Source: Candidatus Rhodoferax bjergmarkensis (GTDB lineage Bacteria; Pseudomonadota; Gammaproteobacteria; Burkholderiales; Burkholderiaceae_C). From it: a stretch of 64,000 nt of DNA. The notes under the pieces are model-generated. The model was given only the letters and a program-made list of their open reading frames with translations. It was not told where the DNA came from and did no database searches. The translations under genes were made by a program, and so were the position numbers. Of the stretch, positions 36,831 through 42,704 are shown piece by piece (position 1 is the stretch's first letter; each line of letters opens with the position of its first letter). The DNA lies in NCBI GenBank assembly GCA_016708345.1, contig JADJFX010000003.1, positions 496,001-560,000 of the forward strand, written 5' to 3'.

Positions 36831-37866
36831 GCTCCAAGGCACCCCGCTGATCCTTGATTTGGATGGCGATGGTGTCAAAACATTGAGCTACACGGCCGGC
36901 GTCAAGTTTGATCTGTTTGCCGACGGAAGGGATGTGACCACCGGTTGGGTCAGCAGCGGAGATGGCTTGCTGGTTCTGGACCGCAACCATGATGGCGCGA
37001 TCAACGATGGTTCGGAGTTGTTCGGTTCGTCCACCAACCTGGCAAGTGGCGGCAAGGCGGCAGATGGTTACGTAGCCTTGCGTGAGCTCGATAGCAACCA
37101 AGATGGTTCCATCAGCATTGACGATGCAGCTTTTGCCGACTTGAAAGTTTGGATTGATGGTGATTCTGACGGTGTCAGTGATGCGGGTGAAACCAAATCA
37201 CTGGCCGAATTGGGAATCGCCAAGCTGGATCTGAATGCGGTTGCCGACCTGAGCAAGGACAACGGTAACTTGGTGGGTCTGACCTCCAGCTATCAGACGA
37301 CTGATGGTGCAACGCATGACATGGCGGACGTCTGGTTTGTGGCAGACAAGAATCAGGCAGCAACGCCGGACACCGCCTCTGTGGACAGTGCGATTGCGGC
37401 GCTCAATACGCAGGTCTTGGCAGCTCCTGATGCCGCTGATGCCGCGCCGGCTGATGCATTGCCGCAGGCAGTGAATGAGCCGGTCGCAGGTGACGTATTG
37501 AGTGGCAGCGCGGTTGAGCCAATCGCCCAAGCGGTGCGTGAACCCGTGGCGGCAGAGCTTAAACCCGATTTGCGCTCACGTGTCAGCGGACTGGCGCAGG
37601 CCATCGGATCATTTGGCAACGCTGACCCGACCGACAGTTTGCTCACTGCAGGCACACGTCTGGATACCAGCGGCGGCGTAGCGGCGACAGCATCGCCAGC
37701 CTCACTGGCTGTGGCCAGCATGGCAGATGTGATGAAACAGTTTGACGCCAACGGCAATCTGCTGGGATCACAGGGAACCAGTGCTTCCACCCTGACCAAG
37801 ACCTTGAACCTGCCGGGCATGCAAGATCCTAACGGTGGCGGCATCTTGTCAACCGGAGGTAAATAA
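31585..37866 (+). CDS. Intact C-terminal portion of the giant octad protein (about 2,093 residues)
   Basis: From 31585 the frame is open without interruption to 37866. The first 1,750 residues are octads such as TTTQVAAM, QTEDVAAF, KTSQVAAL and TTDQVVAL. From 36847 the repeat gives way to a non-repetitive region with LILDLDGDGVKTL, DRNHDGAINDGSELFG, DSNQDGSISIDDAAF and DGDSDGVSDAGETKSL. These are EF-hand-like calcium loops in an arrangement known from type I secretion substrates of Burkholderiales, often loosely labelled heme utilization proteins. An Ala/Pro-rich linker and an uncleaved export tail follow. The GTG at 31585 is only the edge of the open frame, not a real start. RTX nonapeptides are absent. 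Confidence 0.85.
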   Translation: MVAALTTTQVTKLTTDQVVALSTGGAAALSTANVAVLTTTQVAAMQTEDVAAFKTSQVAALTTTQVVVLTTDQVAAITTAGVAALSTTQVTKLTTDQVVALGTSQTAALSTANVASLTTTQVAAMQTEDVAAFKTSQIAALTTTEVAKLTTDQVVALGTSQTAALTTTSVAALTTTQVTALETSDIAALKTAQVAALTTTQVVALTTDQISALTSGVVAALTTTQVTKLTTDQVVALSTAGAASLTTANVAVLTTTQVAAMQTEDVAAFKTSQVAALTTTQVVVLTTDQVAAISTAGVAALSTTQVTKLTTDQVVALTTGQTAALSTANVASLTTTQVAAMQTEDIAAFKTSQVAALTTTEVAKLTTDQVVALGTSQTAALTTTSVAALTTTQVAAMETSDIAALKTAQVAALTTTQVVALTTDQITALTSGVVAALTTTQVTKLTTDQIVALSTAGAAALTTANVAVLTTTQVAAMQTEDVAAFKTSQVAALTTTQVAVLTTDQVVALGTSQTAALTTTSVAALTTTQVAAMETSDIAALKTAQVAALTTTQVVALTTDQITALTSGVIAALTTTQVTKLTTDQIVALSTAGAAALSTANVAVLTTTQVAAMQTEDVAAFKTSQVAALTTTQVVVLTTDQVAAISTAGVAAMSTTQVVKLTTDQVVALTTGQTAALTTANVAVLTTTQVAAMETSDIAAFKTSQVAALTTTQVAKLTTDQVVALGTSQTAALTTTSVAALTTTQVAAMETSDIAALKTAQVAALTTTQVVALTTDQISALTSGVVAALTTTQVTKLTTDQVVALSTGGAAALSTANVAVLTTTQVAAMQTEDVAAFKTSQVAALTTTQVVVLTTDQVAALSTSQTAALTTTNVAALTTTQVTALETSDIAALKTAQVAALSTTQVVALTTDQITALTSGVVAALTTTQVTKLTTDQVVALSTGGTAALTTANVAVLTTTQVAAMQTEDVAAFKTSQVAALTTTQVVVLTTDQVAAITTAGVAALSTTQVVKLTTDQVVALGTSQTGTLSTANVASLTTTQVAAMQTEDVAAFKTSQIAALTTTQVVVLTTDQVVALGTGQTAALTTTSVGVLTTTQVTALETSDVAALKTAQVAALTTTQVVALTTDQITALTSGIVSVLTTTQVTKLTTDQVVALSTSGTAALTTANVAVLTTTQVAAMQTEDVAAFKTSQVAALTTTQVVVLTTDQVAAISTAGVAALSTTQVTKLTTDQVVALSTSQTVALSTANVASLTTTQVVAMQTEDVAALKTSQIAALTTTQVVKLTTDQVVSLGTSQAAALTTTSVAVLTTTQAVALETVDIAALKTSQVAALSTTQVVALTTDQITALTSGVIAALTTTQVTKLTTDQVVALSTSGASALTTANVAVLTTTQVAAMQTEDVAAFKTSQIAALTTTQVAVLTTDQVAALSTAGVAALSTTQVVKLTTDQVVALGTSQTAALRTANVAVLTTTQVAALETDDVAALKTSQIAALTTTQVAILTTDQVVALGTSQAAALTTTSVAALTTTQVVAMQTEDIAALKTNQVAALTTTQVVAMTTDQIATLATSVIAALTTTQVAKLTTDQIVALSTWSAGALTTASVAALTTTQVAAMQTEDVAALRIVQMQALTTTQVAALTTDQVAAITTLGVAALSTTQVVKLTTDQMVALTTSQSYALSTASIAALTTTQVAAMQTEDVAAFKTSQIVALTTTQIASLTTDQISHLSLDQVSSLTVTQQGALTTTQAAALLQGTPLILDLDGDGVKTLSYTAGVKFDLFADGRDVTTGWVSSGDGLLVLDRNHDGAINDGSELFGSSTNLASGGKAADGYVALRELDSNQDGSISIDDAAFADLKVWIDGDSDGVSDAGETKSLAELGIAKLDLNAVADLSKDNGNLVGLTSSYQTTDGATHDMADVWFVADKNQAATPDTASVDSAIAALNTQVLAAPDAADAAPADALPQAVNEPVAGDVLSGSAVEPIAQAVREPVAAELKPDLRSRVSGLAQAIGSFGNADPTDSLLTAGTRLDTSGGVAATASPASLAVASMADVMKQFDANGNLLGSQGTSASTLTKTLNLPGMQDPNGGGILSTGGK
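36847..37250 (+). other. EF-hand-like calcium-binding module of the giant protein
   Basis: Four acidic loops occur in about 110 residues: DLDGDG, DRNHDGAINDGSE, DSNQDGSISIDD and DGDSDGVSDAGE. The last two fit the canonical 12-residue EF-hand ligand pattern (D1, N/D3, D5, G6, hydrophobic or S at 8, D/E12). Calcium outside the cell commonly drives folding of type I substrates after export. Confidence 0.75.
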
Positions 37867-37883
37867 CGCCTTTGAGAGAGCAA

Positions 37884-37906
37884 CCGGCTCAAAGTCCTTG
37901 AGCCGG
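37884..37906 (+). other. Perfect hairpin following the giant gene
   Basis: CCGGCTCAA and TTGAGCCGG pair over 9 bp around an AGTCC loop. There is no T-run, so it is likely an accessory structure in front of the main terminator 12 bp further on. Confidence 0.6.
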
Positions 37907-37917
37907 CTCACAAACAA

Positions 37918-37955
37918 TGGGTGGCCAAGACCGAAAGTCTTGGCCACCCATTTTT
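37918..37955 (+). terminator. Strong rho-independent terminator of the giant gene
   Basis: TGGGTGGCCAAGAC (37918-37931) pairs perfectly over 14 bp with 37937-37950 around a CGAAA loop and is followed by TTTTT. It ends the secretion block and separates it from the convergent ruvC gene. Confidence 0.92.
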
Positions 37956-37974
37956 CATGCAACACAGAATTGGT

Positions 37975-38523
37975 TCAGCGGCTGCGTCCGGCGCGGTACG
38001 ACGTTTTACCCTTGCCGCCTACGCCATCCGCCTGTGCCAGGCGAGACAGGCCCAGGCCCGCGTGGGCATGGGTGATGGCCAGGCCCAGTGCGTCGGCCGC
38101 GTCGGGGCCCGGCAGGCCGGGCAAATTCAGCAGGCGGCGCACCATCTCCTGAATCTGGGTTTTGTCGGCACGCCCGTAGCCCACCACGGCCTGCTTCATT
38201 TGCAGGGCCGTGTACTCGGCAACCGGCAAGTCAAGCGATACCAGAGCAGTAACGCAAGCCCCGCGCGCCTGCCCGAGCAGTAAAGTGGACTGCGGGTTGA
38301 CGTTGACAAACACAATCTCCACCGAGGCGCTGTCTGGCTCATACCGGTTCACGACTTCGCGGATGCCGTCAAACAGGACTTTGAGCCTTGCAGGCAGCTG
38401 CCCTTTGTCCAGGTGGGTGGTGCTGATGGTGCCGCTGGCCACGTAGCGCAGTTCAGATCCTGCCATGTCAATCACGCCAAAGCCCGTGGTCCGCAGGCCG
38501 GGGTCGATGCCAAGAATTCTCAT
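37975..38523 (-). CDS. ruvC: Holliday junction endonuclease RuvC
   Basis: A 182-residue protein starting MRILGIDPGLRTTGFGV. The four acidic active-site residues are in place: D7 (GIDPG), E69 (SVEIVF), D141 and D144 (GPDAADALGLAI). The VNPQSTLLLGQARG motif is also present. RuvC resolves Holliday junctions together with RuvAB. It is convergent with the giant gene and preceded by a dispersed repeat at 38527-38580. Length is slightly above the E. coli protein because of a short basic tail. Confidence 0.97.
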   Translation of the reverse strand: MRILGIDPGLRTTGFGVIDMAGSELRYVASGTISTTHLDKGQLPARLKVLFDGIREVVNRYEPDSASVEIVFVNVNPQSTLLLGQARGACVTALVSLDLPVAEYTALQMKQAVVGYGRADKTQIQEMVRRLLNLPGLPGPDAADALGLAITHAHAGLGLSRLAQADGVGGKGKTSYRAGRSR

Positions 38524-38526
38524 TTA

Positions 38527-38580
38527 CTATTATTTTGATAGCTGCTTGCGCAATAAATACGAGCGCTAGAGGCCAAAATA
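38527..38580 (-). repeat. Dispersed Comamonadaceae-type intergenic repeat, copy A
   Basis: Read on the minus strand it runs TTTTGGCCTCTAGCGCTC... to GCGCAAGCAGCTATCAAAAT. A related copy lies at 49377-49431 on the plus strand. It overlaps the 3' end of the upstream CdsA-like gene: the repeat encodes the last residues (YFGL) and its TAG is the stop codon. I recall similar sequences scattered through Rhodoferax, Polaromonas and Acidovorax genomes, but could not check. Confidence 0.7.
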
Positions 38581-39558
38581 CCACCTGGCCGAGTGAAAGA
38601 ACACCGGTGCCGCAAAACACAGTGCATCCACCCGGTCCAGCAAGCCGCCCGCACCCGTGACGCCTTTGCCATGCCCGCGCCAGATCGGGATGCCGCGATC
38701 GCGCTTGAGGGCCTTCATCACCAGATGCCCCATGGATCCCGCCACACAGGCAATAAAGGCCATTGCGAACGCCTGGCCAGGTACAAAAGGAGTAATGCCC
38801 GCCAACAATGCGCCCAGCAAGCTGCCCACCGCAATGCCAATCCAGCAGCTGGGCCAGTTAAAACTGTCACTGATGTTGGGTGCGGCGGGTGGCTTGCGCA
38901 GCTTGCGCGTGGCCAGGTGCTGGGAAATCATGCAGGTTTGCACCACCAGCACCAAAAAGAAGACCAAAAATGCGCTTTTGTTGTTGTAGTTGGGAAAGTC
39001 CAGCAGCAGCAAGGCAGGCACATGGCTCATGCCGTAAATGCACACCATGATGCCCCATTGCAGCTTGGCATTGCGCTCCAGAAACCGCTGGGGGTCATCG
39101 GCCAGTGCGCTGGCCACAGGAATCGCCAAAAACACGTAAACCGGGATGAACACAGTGAACAGGTCAAAAAATTCAGCTCCCACCAGCCAGTACTGTCCCG
39201 GCAGCACCACAAAAAAGGCCAGCACCAGGCTGCGGTGATCACCCCGGCGGGTGGGAGACAAGGTCATGAACTCGCGCAAGGCAAAGAAAGAAACCATGCC
39301 AAACAAGAGCAGCGCCACCCAGTCGCCCGACATCCAGCCGATCCAGAACACCAACCCCATCAGCCAGCTGGTGCGCAAAATGCCTTCAAAATCATCCAGA
39401 TCGATGCGCCGGCGCTCAGCGGCTTCGCCCTCATCATCGTCCTCGCGCAGCGACATCAGCACCGCTGCAATGCTGGCCAGCAGCAAAATGCCAAACACGA
39501 TGACAAAAAGCGCACCCACTTGCTGCGTGGCGGTGAGGTTTTTCAGGAACTGGTACAT
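38566..39558 (-). CDS. CdsA-family phosphatidate cytidylyltransferase-like membrane protein
   Basis: A 330-residue protein with about eight hydrophobic segments. The CdsA signature is recognisable but altered at its end: KALKRDRGIPIWRGHGKGVTG, then GGLLDRVDAL (compare KR..KD......HGG.LDR.D). CdsA enzymes make CDP-diacylglycerol from phosphatidate and CTP. The 20 bp gap from the acyltransferase gene upstream suggests a lipid-synthesis pair. This resembles the secondary CdsA group paired with PlsC-like proteins; the main cdsA of the cell is usually next to uppS/dxr and is not here. The C-terminus is supplied by a dispersed repeat. Confidence 0.8.
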   Translation of the reverse strand: MYQFLKNLTATQQVGALFVIVFGILLLASIAAVLMSLREDDDEGEAAERRRIDLDDFEGILRTSWLMGLVFWIGWMSGDWVALLLFGMVSFFALREFMTLSPTRRGDHRSLVLAFFVVLPGQYWLVGAEFFDLFTVFIPVYVFLAIPVASALADDPQRFLERNAKLQWGIMVCIYGMSHVPALLLLDFPNYNNKSAFLVFFLVLVVQTCMISQHLATRKLRKPPAAPNISDSFNWPSCWIGIAVGSLLGALLAGITPFVPGQAFAMAFIACVAGSMGHLVMKALKRDRGIPIWRGHGKGVTGAGGLLDRVDALCFAAPVFFHSARWYFGL

Positions 39559-39577
39559 GGCAATCGGTTTTGCTCAC

Positions 39578-40189
39578 TTACACGTCGCGCAGGGCAATGA
39601 CAGCGCTGCGGGCACGGTCCAAAAAGGCGCGGCGCTCTTCGCCCTCACCCAGCCGCAGGGGTGCGCCGAAGGTTACCGAGCACAGCACCGGCACCGGCAC
39701 CACTTCGCCCTTGGGCATCACGCGCTGCACATTGTTGATCCAGGCGGGCACCAGTTCCACAGCCGGGTATTTGCGCGCCAGGTTGTACAGGCCGGCTTTG
39801 AAGGCTTGCGGTTCTTCGGCATTGCCCCGCGTGCCTTCCGGAAACAAGATGATGGAGTCGCCATGGTCCAGCGCCTCAAAAAGGGGTTCCAGCGGGTCTT
39901 CGTCAGAGCTGCGGTCGCGCGAGACGTAAATGACATTGAACACCGCAGAGGTCAGCCACTTCTTGAAGGGCGTCTTGGTCCAGTAATCTTTGGCCGCGAT
40001 GGCCCGGGTGTGAGCGCGCAACTCCTTGGGCAGGGCGGCCCAGATCATCACCAGATCGACATGGCTTTGGTGGTTGGCAAAATAAATGCGCTGCTCCGCC
40101 TTGGGCGGGCAACCGTACCAGCGGGCCTGCGAGCCGGTCATTAAACGGACCAGACCCAGCAGAAAGTAACTCATTAGTGTTGCGCGCAT
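39578..40189 (-). CDS. PlsC-like 1-acyl-glycerol-3-phosphate acyltransferase
   Basis: A 203-residue protein with the acyltransferase motifs NHQSHVD (block I, His and Asp catalytic) and FPEGTRG (block III) and one N-terminal hydrophobic segment. It transfers an acyl chain to lysophosphatidate or a similar acceptor at the inner membrane. It is followed after 19 bp by the CdsA-like gene, whose substrate would be its product. Whether it is the essential PlsC or a paralogue cannot be told from the sequence. Confidence 0.85.
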   Translation of the reverse strand: MRATLMSYFLLGLVRLMTGSQARWYGCPPKAEQRIYFANHQSHVDLVMIWAALPKELRAHTRAIAAKDYWTKTPFKKWLTSAVFNVIYVSRDRSSDEDPLEPLFEALDHGDSIILFPEGTRGNAEEPQAFKAGLYNLARKYPAVELVPAWINNVQRVMPKGEVVPVPVLCSVTFGAPLRLGEGEERRAFLDRARSAVIALRDV

Positions 40190-40235
40190 GGGGGGAATGA
40201 TACAGAGCGCTTACTTTGACAGTAACGGATGTGCG

Positions 40236-40994
40236 TCAAGGCAGCTCGGCGCTGCCCAGCCGCTCGGCAATCACGCCAGCACGGCCATTGAGGTAGCTTG
40301 AATTTGGCTGCTTTTCAAAATACTTGGGGCGCGGCAGCATCACCGCCAGGCGGGCCGCTTCGTAAGTGCTTAATTTGGCCGCAGGTTTGCGGAAATAGTG
40401 CTGGGCGGCGGCCTCGGCACCAAACACGCCTTCGCCCCATTCCACGCTGTTGAGGTAAATTTCCAAAATGCGCTCTTTGTCCAGCAATGCCTCCAGCAAT
40501 AGCGTCAGCACAAATTCCTGACCTTTGCGCAGCAGGGTTCGCTCCCCCGACAAAAACAGGTTTTTTGCAAGCTGCTGGGTAATGGTGGAGCCACCCACCA
40601 CCTTGGGCGTGCGCCCGGCCGCTTTGCCTTTGCCCGCGTTGGCGCCTGACTTTTTTGCACTTTGGGCTTTGGCGGCCTGGGCTTCGGCCTTGGCGTTTTT
40701 CTGCCAAGCTTTTTCCAGGGCATCCCAATCCACACCATCGTGGTTGCTAAAGCCGTCATCCTCGCTGGCGATGACCGCGCGCTTGAGTGTGTTGGAGATT
40801 TGGGGGTAGCTGACCCACTCCTGACGCCAGTGCAGGCTGCCTTTGACATTGAGCACACGCCATGCCTCGGACCGCTCAAAGGCGGTGGACTGCGGATCAA
40901 TCACCGCCATGGCGGCAATGCGGGCAACAAAAAAGAGCTGCAGCGTCAGCAAAGCCAAGGCCACCAGGGCAAACCAGCGAACAAGTGGTTTCAT
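40236..40994 (-). CDS. mtgA: Monofunctional peptidoglycan glycosyltransferase MtgA
   Basis: A 252-residue GT51 enzyme: membrane anchor at 8-30, catalytic Glu at E78 in ASEDDGF, then GGSTITQQLAKNLFL, KGQEFVLTLLLEALLDKERILEIYLN and GVFGAEAAAQHYF. It polymerises lipid II into glycan strands. Between the first two motifs is an unusual Ala/Lys-rich insert of about 33 residues (about 101-133). No transpeptidase domain is present. It lies 13 bp downstream of aroE. Confidence 0.95.
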   Translation of the reverse strand: MKPLVRWFALVALALLTLQLFFVARIAAMAVIDPQSTAFERSEAWRVLNVKGSLHWRQEWVSYPQISNTLKRAVIASEDDGFSNHDGVDWDALEKAWQKNAKAEAQAAKAQSAKKSGANAGKGKAAGRTPKVVGGSTITQQLAKNLFLSGERTLLRKGQEFVLTLLLEALLDKERILEIYLNSVEWGEGVFGAEAAAQHYFRKPAAKLSTYEAARLAVMLPRPKYFEKQPNSSYLNGRAGVIAERLGSAELP

Positions 40995-41007
40995 GCGCTA
41001 TTCGAGC

Positions 41008-41835
41008 TCAGTCCAAGAGTGCGCGCAACTCGCTGAGCACTTGTTGCGCGGGCGGGCGCACGCCGCGCCAGATCAAAAAAGCCTCGGCAGCTTGTTCAAC
41101 CAGCATGCCCAAGCCGTCACGCGCCACAGCGCCGTGTTCGCGTGCCCAGCCCATGAAGGCCTGAGCGCTAGGGCCGTACATCATGTCGTAGGCCAGTGCG
41201 CCAGGCTTCAAGGTGCTGGCCGCCACCGGCACCTCAGCGCCCTTCAGGCTGCTGGTGCTGGCGTTGACAATGACATCAAAATCACCCTCTACCGCAAGTA
41301 GATCGTGCGCGAGTAGCTCTGTTTTTTGTAGCAAAGCCAGTGCCATGTGACGCTGCACCAAGTCGGCTGCCCTGACCAGCGTTCGGTTTGCCACGGTGAT
41401 ATGGGCAGGGCCAGCCTGAATCAGCGGCCCCAGAACACCCGCGCCCGCACCGCCCGCACCAATCAGCAACACACGGCGGCCCTGCAAAATGAACCCGGCG
41501 TTGCGCTCGATGTCATTGACCAAGCCCACGCCATCGGTGTTGTCCGCCTCAATGCTGCCCTCTTTGAAAGTCAGCAGGTTTGAGGCCTGCGCGAGCAGGG
41601 CTCGCTCGCTGGAGCGGGTGGCCAGTGCGGCGGCCTCAAACTTGAACGGCACGGTGACGTTGCAGCCGCGCCCGCCTTGCCGTATGAACGCCTGCACGGT
41701 GTCGGCAAACCCGTCCAGTGGTGCCAGTCGTTTGTCGTACTTCAGGGTTTGCCCCGTTAATTCGGCAAAACGGGCATGAATCCAGGGCGACCTGCTGTGC
41801 TCCACCGGGTTGCCGATCACGCAGTACAGGTCCAT
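41008..41835 (-). CDS. aroE: Shikimate 5-dehydrogenase AroE
   Basis: A 275-residue protein with the shikimate-binding motif NPVEHSRSPWIHARF, the catalytic Lys in NVTVPFK, the Asp in ADNTDGVGL, and the NADP-binding GAGGAGAGVLGPL loop followed by NRT. It reduces 3-dehydroshikimate in aromatic amino acid synthesis. It lies 8 bp downstream of the TonB-like gene. A stretch at 41305-41336 resembles the dispersed repeat found at gene ends in this window. Confidence 0.96.
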   Translation of the reverse strand: MDLYCVIGNPVEHSRSPWIHARFAELTGQTLKYDKRLAPLDGFADTVQAFIRQGGRGCNVTVPFKFEAAALATRSSERALLAQASNLLTFKEGSIEADNTDGVGLVNDIERNAGFILQGRRVLLIGAGGAGAGVLGPLIQAGPAHITVANRTLVRAADLVQRHMALALLQKTELLAHDLLAVEGDFDVIVNASTSSLKGAEVPVAASTLKPGALAYDMMYGPSAQAFMGWAREHGAVARDGLGMLVEQAAEAFLIWRGVRPPAQQVLSELRALLD

Positions 41836-41843
41836 ACCCGGGG

Positions 41844-42704
41844 CTAGTTGGCGGAGAGCCGGGCTTCCAGCGTTTCGTCGCGCGTGAACTTGAAGCGTGC
41901 GGGGTAGGCAATCTGGTCGGCCTGGCGGCGCATCGCCACCGTGAAGGGGCCGAAAGGCCCCGCGCTGCGGGCAATCACCTCGGCACGGCGGTCCAACATG
42001 CGGTTACCGGAGCTTTTGACGATCTCCGTCTCGATCAGCTGGCCATCGAAGTTGACCGAGACAATCATGGTCAGCTCCCCGTACAGCTTTTTGCCGCCGA
42101 ATTCGGGGAAGTTTTCTGTGCCCTTGTCTTCAATGGCGCGTCGCATGTGGTCAACATAAGCGGCATAGGCTTCCTCCCGTGTGGAAGGGCTGACGTAACG
42201 CTTTTTCGGCCGGGTATTTTCCTGGTTGATGCGTTTTTCAATTTCTGCCAGCAGTTTGATCAGCTGGCGCCGCTTGGCTTCACGCTCGATGCGGTCGGGT
42301 GACAGCTCTGGCTGCGTCGGGTCTGGTGGGGGAAGGCCAGCCAGCTGACTTTTTACCTGCGCCAGCATCAGGTTTTGCAGCTCCTGCAGGTTTTGAAGTT
42401 TGCGCTGCTCCTGCTGGTCTTCAGTGACTTCACCGGACTCCGAAATCAATGCTGGCGGCAGCGGGCTGGTGGCGCGGCCACTGTCTGCATCACCACCACC
42501 GGCCATGGACGCCTGTGCGATGGCCGTGGCCTTGTCGGGTTGCTCGGTAGTGCGCGCATTGACCAGTATTACTTCCAGGGGGGTGTCCTGAAACACGCGA
42601 TTGAAAGCCTCGGGGGCCACAAAACGCACCGTGAGCAAAAGGGCGTGCGCGGCAATGGAGATGCCCAAGGCAATTTGGAGGGGGCTGAAAGTCCTTAGCT
42701 TCAC
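41844..42704 (-). CDS. TonB-like energy transducer family protein
   Basis: A 286-residue protein: short cytoplasmic start, a membrane helix near residues 10-30 (LQIALGISIAAHALLLTVRF), a Pro/Gln-rich helical periplasmic middle with KRRQLIKLLAEIEKRINQE, and a C-terminal TonB-like domain (YAAYVDHMRRAIEDKG, then LTMIVSVNFDGQLIETEIVKSSGNRMLD). TonB proteins transmit proton-motive force to outer-membrane receptors, but no exbB-exbD or receptor gene is nearby, so the partner is unknown. It overlaps the RNase gene by 4 bp. Confidence 0.83.
   Translation of the reverse strand: MKLRTFSPLQIALGISIAAHALLLTVRFVAPEAFNRVFQDTPLEVILVNARTTEQPDKATAIAQASMAGGGDADSGRATSPLPPALISESGEVTEDQQEQRKLQNLQELQNLMLAQVKSQLAGLPPPDPTQPELSPDRIEREAKRRQLIKLLAEIEKRINQENTRPKKRYVSPSTREEAYAAYVDHMRRAIEDKGTENFPEFGGKKLYGELTMIVSVNFDGQLIETEIVKSSGNRMLDRRAEVIARSAGPFGPFTVAMRRQADQIAYPARFKFTRDETLEARLSAN

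Larger units (their letters stand above)
24464..37866 (+). pseudogene. Giant octapeptide-repeat secreted protein, reading frame broken 12 times as read
   Basis: The ATG at 24464 (MSNLSGFSTSVIAAFSTEVV) follows AGGGG. From there to 36830 the sequence encodes octads of consensus TTxQVAAL; a calcium-binding C-terminal module follows, with a stop at 37866. Twelve indels shift the frame, near 25041(+1), 25562(-1), 27565(-2), 28107(+1), 28917(+1), 29058(-11), 29173(+1), 29369(+1), 29609(-1), 30471(-1), 30598(-1) and 31552(-1), each judged against neighbouring repeat copies. Repaired, the protein would be about 4,470 residues. Octads resume in the correct new frame after every break, so this is one gene. 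It is probably a type I secreted surface protein or adhesin exported by the transporter at 18.6-22.1 kb. The breaks may be assembly errors rather than decay. Confidence 0.8.
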
